Assembly: GCF_019693215.1 (NCBI RefSeq)
Contig: NZ_CP081183.1
Location: 933,226-997,225 of the forward strand
Reading direction: 5' to 3'
Length of the DNA: 64,000 nucleotides
Origin: Salinarchaeum sp. IM2453
Lineage (GTDB): Archaea; Halobacteriota; Halobacteria; Halobacteriales; Salinarchaeaceae
Each line of letters starts with the position of its first letter. Position 1 is the stretch's first letter. The notes below the pieces were generated by a model. The model saw only the letters and a list, made by a program, of their open reading frames with translations, had not been told where the DNA came from and searched no databases. Positions 36,451-44,602 of this stretch are shown here, one piece after another. Made by a program: the position numbers and the translations under genes.

Positions 36451-36860
36451 TTCGGAGCGTTGATATTCAAATAACGGCACCTGTATACGATACCGAGATA
36501 ACAGACCGGGTAAAGACCGCAGTGACAAATATGTTTCCAGATGCGGATTTAGAAGAAAAAAATAGTGAAATTATTGGGACCGCACACTCGATGGAGCATC
36601 TATCAGAAAAGCTTCACGAGCAGCGAATATTGGATACGGCGCGAAAGCAGTTTTTCAACCAGCGCCGAGGAGATACATTTTCCTTCAGCCTAAAAAAGCA
36701 GGCAGCGTTTGTTGATAGAGTAAACTTTGCTGTTGGGGAGCCGGATGAGCTTGGAGAAATTTATGTTCGTGTACGCGTTGAAGAGCCAGAAATCGATGAG
36801 TATATCGATATGATCGCACCACAAACAGAGGATGGAAATCCGGTTACGGAGGACAATTAG
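36447..36860 (+). CDS. UPF0201 family protein (predicted RNA-binding, COG1931)
   Basis: 137 residues, with the family pattern VDIQITAPVYDTEITDRVKTA..NMFPDADLE, a helix HSMEHLSEKLHEQRILDTAR and the FSLKKQAAFVDRVNFAV core followed by IYVRVRVEEPEIDEYIDMIA. Related domains resemble a ribosomal-protein-like RNA-binding fold; this is a prediction. Overlaps the UPF0200 gene upstream and is convergent with srp54, with only four bases between the stops. Partnership with a kinase-like protein is conserved in several archaea, as far as I recall. Confidence 0.85.
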   Translation: MIRSVDIQITAPVYDTEITDRVKTAVTNMFPDADLEEKNSEIIGTAHSMEHLSEKLHEQRILDTARKQFFNQRRGDTFSFSLKKQAAFVDRVNFAVGEPDELGEIYVRVRVEEPEIDEYIDMIAPQTEDGNPVTEDN

Positions 36861-36864
36861 CCAG

Positions 36865-38268
36865 TTAGAATGGGCCACCGCCCATGCCACCCATACCGCC
36901 CATTCCACCGCCACCACCGCCTTGCATTTGTTTCATCATTCGTTGCATGTCCATATCGCCCATACCTTGGAACTGCTGGAGCATGCGGTCCATGGTGCGG
37001 TATTGTTCAAGGAGATCGCGGACGCGTTCTTCTGAAGTGCCACTCCCACGAGCAATGCGTTTGATCCGACTTTGGCCAATACGGCGCGGATCTTCAAGTT
37101 CTTCTTCTGTCATAGAATCAGTAATGATCTCGAAGTCACGGATACGTTCTTCGGTTACATCCATGACATCGTCCGGTAGGTCATCGAGCGGGCTGGATCC
37201 ACCTCCTCCCATCCCGGGGATCATATCAACAACTTGATCAAGTGGACCCATGTTGTTCATAGTCTCCATTTGCTTTTTCATATCCCGGAGAGTGAAGTCA
37301 CCATCAAGCATATCTTCTGGTTCCCAGTCATCTTCTTCATGACCAGTGTCCTCCATCGCACGCTCAACACGTTCTGCGAGTTGCTTGAGGTCGCCCATCC
37401 CGAGCAATCGAGAGATAAAGCCATTAGGCTCGAATCGCTCAATATCTTTGATCTCCTCGCCAGTACCGAGAAATGCGATTGAAGAGTTAGTTTTACGAAC
37501 TGCTGTCAGCGCACCACCACCTTTTGCAGTACCGTCAAGCTTCGTGATCACAACACCATCAATGCCGATTGCAGAGTCAAATTCTTCTGCTTGATCTTTA
37601 GCTCCTTGTCCGATTGCACCGTCGAGGACAAGCAGAGATCGATCAGGCTCAACGGCTTGATCAATTTGTTTGATTTCCTCGATGAGATCATCCTCTAGCG
37701 CGTGTCGTCCAGCTGTGTCAACAATATGAACATCAGCATCAGATGTTTCTTCAAGACCATTGCGAGCAATTTGGACTGGATCGTCTACGTCTGGATTACC
37801 ATAGAAGTCGATATCAGCGCGCTCAGTCAGTTCTTTGGCTTGGTCATATGCTCCTGGACGGAAGGTGTCGGTCTGGATGACGGCAGTACGAAGTCCTTTT
37901 GTAGAGAGCCACCACGCCATCTTAGCCGCTGATGTCGTCTTACCGGATCCCTGTAAGCCAGCAAGGAGAATTGTTTGCTCTTCAAGGGGTAGCTCCATCG
38001 ATTCGCCAACAATGTCGACCATCTCTTCATAGACAATACGGAGAACATGCTCTCGAGCCGTGGTTCCACCTGGTGGGTCTTCATCAAGGGAGCGGTTTTT
38101 AATGTTCTGTGACAGTTCCTGAACAAGCGAAACCTCGACATCACTCTGCAACAGAGAACGTTGAATCTCACGGACAACATCATCGATTTCATCTTCCGTG
38201 ATTCGGGTCTCTCCACGGAGTTCATCGAGAGTGTCCTGAAGTGAGTCCCCGAGATTATCAAGTACCAT
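36865..38268 (-). CDS. srp54: Signal recognition particle protein SRP54
   Basis: GTPase that binds signal sequences and 7S RNA and docks with FtsY. 467 residues from the ATG ending at 38268 ([14 protein letters not shown] is the conserved start; 19 further upstream residues are unlikely). N domain, then G domain with [35 protein letters not shown] and [13 protein letters not shown], then the methionine-rich M domain. The last 20 residues are Gly/Met-rich (repeated GGMG). It follows ftsY on the same strand after about 120 bases. Confidence 0.97.
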   Translation of the reverse strand: MVLDNLGDSLQDTLDELRGETRITEDEIDDVVREIQRSLLQSDVEVSLVQELSQNIKNRSLDEDPPGGTTAREHVLRIVYEEMVDIVGESMELPLEEQTILLAGLQGSGKTTSAAKMAWWLSTKGLRTAVIQTDTFRPGAYDQAKELTERADIDFYGNPDVDDPVQIARNGLEETSDADVHIVDTAGRHALEDDLIEEIKQIDQAVEPDRSLLVLDGAIGQGAKDQAEEFDSAIGIDGVVITKLDGTAKGGGALTAVRKTNSSIAFLGTGEEIKDIERFEPNGFISRLLGMGDLKQLAERVERAMEDTGHEEDDWEPEDMLDGDFTLRDMKKQMETMNNMGPLDQVVDMIPGMGGGGSSPLDDLPDDVMDVTEERIRDFEIITDSMTEEELEDPRRIGQSRIKRIARGSGTSEERVRDLLEQYRTMDRMLQQFQGMGDMDMQRMMKQMQGGGGGGMGGMGGMGGGPF

Positions 38269-38387
38269 TTGTATATAATTACACGTCAGACCGGTTAAAG
38301 TCTTACATACTGGTTCTGTTAACAACCAAAGATCAATCTCTGAAAGGTCTGCCTCGTTATTATATAAAACTCGGAAAGAAAATAGTT

Positions 38388-39620
38388 CTATTTGCCGAGA
38401 AGTTGGTCAACCAACCATTCTGGGTCAAATGGTTCTAAGTCATCATACTCTTGTCCAGTACCGAGGAAAAAGATTGGTTGGCCGGTTACATGGGAGATGG
38501 ATATCGCTGCGCCACCCTGCGCATCGGCGTCAGCTTTCGTGAGTACTGAGCCATCGATTGCTGCTGCGTCATTAAACTCTTCTGCACGACGGACTGCATC
38601 CTGACCTGCGACAGCTTCATCAACGAAAATAGTCAGATCAGGGTTGACTACTCGATCAATTTTAGCAAGCTGATCCATCAGACCTTCGCTTGTATGGAGT
38701 CGACCAGCAGTGTCGCCTAAGACAACGTCAATGTCGTTAGCTTTAGCGTATTCAACCGCATCATAGATAACTGCCGCAGGGTCTCCTCCCTGTTCGTGAC
38801 TAATTAGTTTTTTATTTAAGGCGTTAGCGTGTTCTTCAATCTGCTCGTTGGCACCAGCACGGAACGTATCACCGTTTGCAAGCACAGAGTCGTAGCCTTG
38901 GTTTTCTAAGTACCGAGATATTTTAGCAATAGAAGTAGTTTTTCCGACTCCGTTAACACCAGTGAAAACAAGGACAACTGGCTTATCTGCTTCTTCAATG
39001 GCGGCATCAAAGTCGACATCATCAACCGTCATGACTTCAAGCAGGGCGTCACGCAAGGCATCTTCAACAACTTCATCAACAGATTTTGTAAACCGACGAC
39101 TCTCGCCAAGGAGGTCATCACGGAGGTTCTTGAGGATTCGTTCAGTCACCTCAAGTTCGACATCTGACTCAATCAACGCCATTTCCAGCTCCCAAAGCGG
39201 ATCCTCAAGCTCTTCTTCTTTGATAACAACTTTTCCAGTTGCGATGTTTTTTGCTTTTTTTGCAAAGCCGATACCAGAGGAGCTATTCTCTTGTTCTGGT
39301 TGGTCCGTATCTGTGGTCGAAGGAGACTGGTTGTCGGTCGGCTCTGTGGTTTCAGCCGAGGAAGAAGAAGACTGGTCAGAATCGAGGGTATCCGTCTCTG
39401 TTTTTGTAGATGTGTCTACAGACGCTGAGGTAGAAGAATCGGTGCTCTGTTCAGGGTCAGATGTTGTCTCGGATGTTTCCTGAGGCTCCGGTTCAGGCTC
39501 AGCCTCAGGAAGTGCCTCCTGATCTTCGGGGTCTTCATCTTCCTCTGTTGGCTGTTCTTCGGCCGCCTCCTTTGCGCCTTTCCGGAAGTTTTTGATTTTA
39601 TCTTTGAGCCCGTCAAACAT
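38388..39620 (-). CDS. ftsY: SRP receptor FtsY
   Basis: Membrane-associated GTPase receiving SRP-ribosome complexes. 410 residues: an acidic disordered N-terminal region of about 110 residues rich in Ser, Thr, Glu and Asp, then the N domain and the G domain with [16 protein letters not shown] (Walker A at 221-229), [16 protein letters not shown] and [14 protein letters not shown]. The DARGG-type box appears as DAQGG. It lies three bases after the pfdA stop, so the two are co-transcribed, a common archaeal pairing. Confidence 0.97.
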   Translation of the reverse strand: MFDGLKDKIKNFRKGAKEAAEEQPTEEDEDPEDQEALPEAEPEPEPQETSETTSDPEQSTDSSTSASVDTSTKTETDTLDSDQSSSSSAETTEPTDNQSPSTTDTDQPEQENSSSGIGFAKKAKNIATGKVVIKEEELEDPLWELEMALIESDVELEVTERILKNLRDDLLGESRRFTKSVDEVVEDALRDALLEVMTVDDVDFDAAIEEADKPVVLVFTGVNGVGKTTSIAKISRYLENQGYDSVLANGDTFRAGANEQIEEHANALNKKLISHEQGGDPAAVIYDAVEYAKANDIDVVLGDTAGRLHTSEGLMDQLAKIDRVVNPDLTIFVDEAVAGQDAVRRAEEFNDAAAIDGSVLTKADADAQGGAAISISHVTGQPIFFLGTGQEYDDLEPFDPEWLVDQLLGK

Positions 39621-39623
39621 AGC

Positions 39624-40088
39624 CTATTCTTCTTCAGATTCTCCTTGCATTTGTTGCATCTGTTGCTGGAGTTGTTGCTGCTGTAACTGCTGTGCTTGCT
39701 GCTCAAGCCGATCAGATTCTTCTTCAAGTTCTGCAATCTCGTCGTTGATCTCTTCAATTCGTTCGTCAAGATGATCTTTCTTATTCTCTAATGTCTCAAC
39801 AGCACCTTCGGAGTTCCGCTCTGCCGCGTAACCGCCACCGAGGTCAACAATGATTTCCTCAGCATCAAGAATCTCAGCGCGGACTTTAGCACCACCGCCA
39901 AGTGGAACCTGAACAACAGCACCATCGTCTATCGCGTTAATCGCGGAAATCGCCTCATCGATTTCTGACTGATCATCACGAAGTGACTCAATCTCGTTAT
40001 TTAGTGCTTCAATCTGCTGATCGAGTTCTTGTATCTGCTGTGATAGTTGCTGAAGCTCCTGTTGGCTTCCACCGCCTTGGTTCATCAT
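39624..40088 (-). CDS. pfdA: Prefoldin alpha subunit
   Basis: 154-residue chaperone subunit; six prefoldin chains (two alpha, four beta) form a jellyfish-shaped holdase for unfolded proteins. The N- and C-terminal helices form coiled coils with Gln/Glu-rich heptads (QELQQLSQQIQELDQQIEAL is the start of one), and the central beta hairpins include VVQVPLGGGAKVRAEI and IIVDLGGGYAAERN. The tail is glutamine-rich. It precedes ftsY by three bases. In many haloarchaea the ribosomal protein L18a gene sits just upstream; here that place is empty. Confidence 0.95.
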   Translation of the reverse strand: MMNQGGGSQQELQQLSQQIQELDQQIEALNNEIESLRDDQSEIDEAISAINAIDDGAVVQVPLGGGAKVRAEILDAEEIIVDLGGGYAAERNSEGAVETLENKKDHLDERIEEINDEIAELEEESDRLEQQAQQLQQQQLQQQMQQMQGESEEE

Positions 40089-40245
40089 TGTCGAATCACC
40101 TCTGCTGCTGTGGAGGTACTATGACGACGATAACAACAATTGCGAGCAATTGGTACTTGCATATGACTATATGGGACATCACGTCAGAAGTATGTTCCTA
40201 TCAGTTGCTATCAATAGCTCAGAAACTCCCCACAATCACAGATAA

Positions 40246-40692
40246 TTACTGAGACGGGGCATCAACCTCAAGTCGGTCCTTAAGATTTTGAAGGGTCGTT
40301 CTAAGCTCTCGTTGATTATATCTTCGAACGAAAGGCTCAGCAAGCCGAGAGAGAACTCTTCCCGGTAATTTATACGTAGCGGCATATGAGACACGGGTTC
40401 CATCATTTTCCTCGGTAAAGCGCAGATCCAAGTCCCCTTCAAGTTGGCCCCGAAGTTCAAAATTAAGACGCTGGTTCTCTTCATGAAGTATCTCAACAAG
40501 TTCACCATCAAGTGACACTCCAGCCATCCGGTAGGTATGATCAGCTCGTTTCCCCCCATTGTCAAGAGGCTCGACATTTCGAACCTCAACTAAGCTCGGG
40601 GTAATCTCAATGTGGTGGTATGGGTCATCGAGGTAAGTAAAAACGTTCTCGACAGGGGCATTGACGTAAATCGTCTCACTGACGGTAACCAT
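40246..40692 (-). CDS. SRPBCC (START-like) family protein
   Basis: 148-residue protein with the polyketide cyclase/dehydrase-type helix-grip fold: an opening strand VSETIYVNAPVENVFTYLDD, a run of antiparallel strands with RADHTYRMAGVSLDGELVEI, and the long C-terminal helix FVRRYNQRELRTTLQNLKD. Such proteins bind hydrophobic ligands or act in lipid or quinone pathways; nothing indicates the ligand here. It lies between pfdA and eif6, a position usually part of a ribosomal cluster, with gaps of about 155 and 135 bases on the two sides, so it is probably transcribed on its own. Confidence 0.82.
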   Translation of the reverse strand: MVTVSETIYVNAPVENVFTYLDDPYHHIEITPSLVEVRNVEPLDNGGKRADHTYRMAGVSLDGELVEILHEENQRLNFELRGQLEGDLDLRFTEENDGTRVSYAATYKLPGRVLSRLAEPFVRRYNQRELRTTLQNLKDRLEVDAPSQ

Positions 40693-40829
40693 GCGTCTAA
40701 AGTAGGTAACCAGTGCTAAAAAGTTGTGTGTTATTTACGTGCTATATTTCATCACGATACAAAAAATGTAGTCTGGATTTGAGGATATTTTTTTAATAGA
40801 ACCAAAATTGAACAAATTAAGAATCAGAG

Positions 40830-41504
40830 TCAATCAATGTATCCGAGGGCATCCTCAATACGACCAAGTTCTGGGCCGGTTGTTTCTTCACCAGCCACAT
40901 ATCCAGTGTTGTTTGCGAGAAGTCCACTTCCGACGAGTGGGCCTCCGTAATTGATTGTTCCAACATCTGCATAGACATCGAGCAAATTAGATAGACGTTC
41001 AAGTTCACTGTCAGTTGCTTTAGGATGACAGAGAACTCCTGAGTCAGTCGCAACAGCCGCCATTCCTACGGTCCGAACATCAGCGATCATTCCCTGCTCA
41101 ACAGTGACATCAAGCGTATCAGCAATTGTCTCAACTGTTTCGTTTGTAAGGTCAGGGTGAACGTATGCACCAGAGTTATTCGCTAAGATAACATTACCAA
41201 CAGCGGTAATCCGACTGGGGAGTTGCTGAACAGGAACGGATACAGCATCTTGAAGGGTGGATTGTTCTTCTGATGAGATACGGTTACTAACGAGAAGTCC
41301 ATTGTCATTTCCCGCAACGAGTGATCCAACAGTCGTTGATCCACCGACTGTCGTTTCAATAACAGATACAGAGAGCTCACTGGCAATCGCGTCAACAAGT
41401 TCTTGATCTAGATTAGGACGGACTACCAGATAATCATTCGTTACGTGGGCGAACACACCAACGTACGGCGAGCCAAGAAATGATGTCTGAAGCAACGTTC
41501 TCAC
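40830..41504 (-). CDS. eif6: Translation initiation factor 6 (aIF6)
   Basis: Ribosome anti-association factor that binds the large subunit. 224 residues made of fivefold-repeating alpha/beta units, with recurrent N-N-x-G turns such as [36 protein letters not shown] and [11 protein letters not shown]. Its start overlaps the rpl31e stop by 4 bases. Gene order rpl39e-rpl31e-eif6 is the classical archaeal arrangement. Confidence 0.96.
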   Translation of the reverse strand: MRTLLQTSFLGSPYVGVFAHVTNDYLVVRPNLDQELVDAIASELSVSVIETTVGGSTTVGSLVAGNDNGLLVSNRISSEEQSTLQDAVSVPVQQLPSRITAVGNVILANNSGAYVHPDLTNETVETIADTLDVTVEQGMIADVRTVGMAAVATDSGVLCHPKATDSELERLSNLLDVYADVGTINYGGPLVGSGLLANNTGYVAGEETTGPELGRIEDALGYID

Positions 41505-41779
41505 TCAGAGTGTTCAGCTTCGACGATTCCGCGCCCCGCTTCTTGGAAGCGAGCAGCGCGGACACGAAGCTTGCTCGGCGGTTTTGATCGTCCGCGTTCC
41601 CAGACTGCTTCATTGATCGACGGATCAAGCCGGACATCATCCTCCTCGACCGAAAAGTGCTGGGCTAAGTGCTCACGGACGATTGCCATTGCCTTGTCAG
41701 CTCGTTCATGTTTCGGTGCAGCCTTAGCATCACGAAGCGGAATTGTCATGACCCGCTCCTCGAATTCTTCTGCGCTCAT
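41501..41779 (-). CDS. rpl31e: 50S ribosomal protein L31e
   Basis: 92-residue large-subunit protein at the peptide exit tunnel. [20 protein letters not shown] and [20 protein letters not shown] are family hallmarks. It overlaps both neighbours by 4 bases, so translation of rpl39e, rpl31e and eif6 is coupled. Confidence 0.96.
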   Translation of the reverse strand: MSAEEFEERVMTIPLRDAKAAPKHERADKAMAIVREHLAQHFSVEEDDVRLDPSINEAVWERGRSKPPSKLRVRAARFQEAGRGIVEAEHSE

Positions 41780-41928
41780 TCGTCAGTATTTGATCGACGC
41801 CAGTTTCGGCGTTTTGGGTTTCGCATAACGTCGCGGTCAGTTTTCATCATTACCCATGCTGGAACACGGCTGTTCTGCCGTTCTAATTTGGCGAGTCGTT
41901 TCTTTTTCGCCCTTGATTTTCCACTCAT
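41776..41928 (-). CDS. rpl39e: 50S ribosomal protein L39e
   Basis: 50-residue basic protein beginning [17 protein letters not shown], with [16 protein letters not shown] and [12 protein letters not shown]39e lines the exit tunnel. ATG ends at 41928; its TGA overlaps the rpl31e ATG (41776-41779). It is short, very basic in an otherwise acidic proteome, and easily missed. Confidence 0.96.
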   Translation of the reverse strand: MSGKSRAKKKRLAKLERQNSRVPAWVMMKTDRDVMRNPKRRNWRRSNTDE

Positions 41929-42011
41929 ATGTTGCTGTTATTTTATGCCGACCGGTAAAACCTTGTTCTTTTTGATGCGTATCACAGGACATAGAAGATT
42001 ATGAAAGATTT

Positions 42012-42668
42012 TCATCCCGTGATTTCAGCGACCAGTGTCGTAAGATCAGGAACTTCTATAGTTGGTTTGACGGGCAGTTCAGCAGATTTGCGATGCGGAC
42101 GGCGGATAAAAGCTGCATCAATACCAGCTCGCTGAGCCGCGATAACATCTTTAGGGCTGTCTCCGACATATAACGCATCGGTTGCAGAAAGATCAGTCAG
42201 CGCTTGCTCAATATAATAGGGATTAGGTTTTTTTCTCATTACATCTTCAAGCGTGGGCTGACGGCCATAAACGGTGTTGAACTGATCAATTAACCCGTAG
42301 TGCGAAAGAATATACTGAACGGTCCGGTGCTGGTTGTTACTGACAACACCAAGCGGGCTAGTAATGGCGTCCAACGTAGCAACATCTTCATAGAGATCTT
42401 TCGTACCAGCATCAATCAGCTGGATCTGTGCTGCGGCAACGTTTTGATCACGTCGTTCCCAAAACCGTCCTGGGTCAAGACCATACGTTGAGCACACACT
42501 AAGTAAGTCGGCCATTGTCACTCCGAACAGCTGCTCAATATGCGTTGGATCTGGATCTTGCACGCCAAACTCATGAAATGTCCGCCTTATTGCATTTCGT
42601 ACCGCTTCACCCTCAGTGATACGAGCAAGGACACCATCGTTATCGAAGACGATGGCGTCATAGTCCAT
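42012..42668 (-). CDS. HAD family hydrolase (phosphoglycolate phosphatase-like)
   Basis: 218-residue haloacid dehalogenase-type phosphatase. Motif I is IVFDNDGVL with nucleophile D9 and general acid D11, motif II is GVVSNNQHRTV, motif III the lysine in MRKKPNPYYIEQAL, motif IV YVGDSPKDVIAAQRAG. A helical cap of about 65 residues follows motif I, as in phosphoglycolate or beta-phosphoglucomutase-like members. The start at the ATG ending at 42668 is preferred to one three codons upstream. The substrate is unknown. Confidence 0.87.
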   Translation of the reverse strand: MDYDAIVFDNDGVLARITEGEAVRNAIRRTFHEFGVQDPDPTHIEQLFGVTMADLLSVCSTYGLDPGRFWERRDQNVAAAQIQLIDAGTKDLYEDVATLDAITSPLGVVSNNQHRTVQYILSHYGLIDQFNTVYGRQPTLEDVMRKKPNPYYIEQALTDLSATDALYVGDSPKDVIAAQRAGIDAAFIRRPHRKSAELPVKPTIEVPDLTTLVAEITG

Positions 42669-42765
42669 AGATGACACTGTCCGTATATTAGGAAAACACG
42701 ATATTAGGTGTTTGTGAATAGGTCATTTAGGTGAGAAACTATGAGGAATGTGTAATTGCTCCCTC

Positions 42766-43128
42766 CTACTTACAGCGGTAGCAAGGCGAAATCCCACCCG
42801 TTTACGGGGGGTGAAGTCGACAGCTGAGAATCTATCTATGGGTTTTGCTCTCCTACTGTTTTATATGCAATCAGAGCGTGGGTATGATGGTACCGAGCAG
42901 CTCAGTCGCCCAAGGAACTGGATAATCTCGGGAGCGGACCACACCACATTTGAAGCGATCCCTTCTGGGCCGCTGGCTGTGTATTTCCAAGTAAACCCGG
43001 TAACTTTGAATCCCACGGGATCAGAAACGGCGGCTTGGCCTCGCCAGTAGTCCGGTCATGTCGACTGGTCTGCAAACCCGTAATTCCCAACGTGGGAATC
43101 CCACGGATTCAGCCGTGAGGGGAGTCAA
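42766..43128 (+). repeat. Roughly 0.36-kb repeat element, copy E4
   Basis: Begins CTTACAGCGGTAGCAAGGCG, closes its first hairpin with GGTGAAGTCGACAGCTGAGA, then after a variable part shows GGATAATCTCGGGAGCGG, CACACCACATTTGAAGCGA, GGGCCGCTGGCTGTGTATTTCC, CCAGTAGTCCGGTCATGTCG and a terminal hairpin CACGGATTCAGCCGTGAGG followed by GGAGTCAATCAC at 43117-43128. Blocks match E3 at 33510-33960 in order. The 554-base gap 42669-43222 has no other feature I can support; a 100-codon open frame here is not convincing. Confidence 0.65.
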
Positions 43129-43222
43129 TCACTTGTGCTTGTTACTGAGAAAGGATGCCTCTTGCTTACAGTCGGCTATAATACGGGCAGACCAATACAG
43201 GAAATCAGTTTTTCCTGTTTTA

Positions 43223-44332
43223 CTAGAGTCCAGCGACATCTTCTATTGCGTCAGTGAGTGCCTTGATGCTTTCCAGGTCGTGCTCTCCCATGTGTCCAAT
43301 GCGGAATGTTTTCTCCCCTATGTCACCATATCCATTAGAGAAGACATAATCGTATTTTTCAGAAACTTGCCCAATTGTCTGTCCGACATCAATGTCTTGA
43401 GTATTCTCAATGCAGGTTACTGTTTGGGAGCGATATCCCTCTTCAGCAAAGAGGTCAAAGTGTTGCTTGGCCCATTCCTGTGTGTACTCTGCCATTTCGC
43501 GATGACGACGATCACGCGCTTGATGTCCTTCCTCAAGCATGTGCTTCATTTGCCTTCGATAAGCAAGCATAATAGGAATAGCGGGGGTAGAGTGAGTCTG
43601 GCCTTTTCTGTCGTAGTAATCTAAGCAGCGCTGAAATCCACCATACCATGATGCTGAATCTTTCTCTAACTCTTGTTCATAGGCATCATCGCTGACAACA
43701 CAAACAGCAAGGCCAGGAGGCATTGCAAAGGCTTTCTGTGTCGATGTAAAGATAGCATCAATTCCACTGCCCTCAATATCGATGTAATCACCACCTAAAC
43801 AGGAGATAGCATCAACGATAAAGTAGGTATCTGGATACTCAGACACGATCTCCCCAATTTCTTCGACCGGATTTCGAACGCCGGTTGAAGTTTCGTTCAT
43901 GACCATCCCAACAGCATCATATTGCGTATCAGCTGTTTCTAAGGCGGTTTTAATATCGTCGGGCTTGACAGCTTCTCCCCACGTATACTCAATTCGGTCA
44001 ACATTCTTACCAAGACGTTCAGCAACATTTGCTTGTCGTTCACTAAATGCTCCAGAGGTGGGTACCAAAAGTGAGTCCTCAACCAGGTTCAGGGTTGTTG
44101 CCTCCCAAAACTCAGTACCTGATGCTGTAAGAATGGTAAGGTCATTATCAGTATCAAGAAATTCTTTCGTATCTTCGACTATTGTCGTATAGAGGTCAGT
44201 CATTCGGTCCATCCGATGGCCAAACATCGGTTGAGACATTGCATTGATAACGTCTTCTCGAACTTCCGTTGGACCCGGTAAATAGAGTCGTTTATTTGGG
44301 TAATCACCAGTATATTCACGTTTTTCTGTCAC
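43223..44332 (-). CDS. Class V aminotransferase (second paralogue)
   Basis: 369-residue PLP enzyme. YLPGPTEVREDVINAMS is the substrate loop, TASGTEFWEATTLN binds PLP phosphate, VDAISCLGGDYIDI carries the PLP aspartate, and TSTQKAFAMPPGLAVC the lysine. It belongs to the alanine-glyoxylate / serine-pyruvate / archaeal phosphoserine-like group. It differs clearly from the copy at 6155-7336 in sequence and length, so the two probably have different donors. With serA in the window, one of them might work in serine synthesis or breakdown, but this is inference. Upstream gap 44333-44602 contains the composite repeat copy C. Confidence 0.88.
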   Translation of the reverse strand: MTEKREYTGDYPNKRLYLPGPTEVREDVINAMSQPMFGHRMDRMTDLYTTIVEDTKEFLDTDNDLTILTASGTEFWEATTLNLVEDSLLVPTSGAFSERQANVAERLGKNVDRIEYTWGEAVKPDDIKTALETADTQYDAVGMVMNETSTGVRNPVEEIGEIVSEYPDTYFIVDAISCLGGDYIDIEGSGIDAIFTSTQKAFAMPPGLAVCVVSDDAYEQELEKDSASWYGGFQRCLDYYDRKGQTHSTPAIPIMLAYRRQMKHMLEEGHQARDRRHREMAEYTQEWAKQHFDLFAEEGYRSQTVTCIENTQDIDVGQTIGQVSEKYDYVFSNGYGDIGEKTFRIGHMGEHDLESIKALTDAIEDVAGL

Positions 44333-44505
44333 AGCAGTTCACCGTACTTCCATGATTATAAGTCCGAAGATATGCACGTTTTGTATTGTAAATAACTACG
44401 CCAGGTTTGAGCTACAGTATGTAGACTCCATACACAGACAAAGTAGCTTTATCAGTCATTGGAAAACAAAAATGCCGTTCACTATTCGATGTGCAATTAT
44501 ATATG

Positions 44506-44566
44506 GAACGGGCTTGTTGCACGTTCTAAACTGAATAATGGAATCGTTTTATCAATAACTCAAAAT
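44506..44566 (+). repeat. About 60-bp composite repeat, copy C
   Basis: GAACG-N11-CGTTC at 44506-44526, then CTGAATAATGGAATCG and TTTTATCAATAACTCA. Order and spacing equal copy B at 24411-24470. It lies about 40 bases beyond the stop codon of polC. Confidence 0.6.
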
Positions 44567-44602
44567 CAGAATAAGCATATCTCCGGTGTCGGGCCTCGAT
44601 TC

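Noticed and set aside
40089-40245. Missing L18a gene hidden before pfdA
   Set aside because: The 157-base gap is shorter than the usual coding length of about 175 bases and the minus-strand frames give no L18a-like sequence.
42748-43050. 100-codon plus-strand frame in element E4
   Set aside because: The matching region of E3 does not keep the frame; the shared blocks are better explained as repeat sequence.
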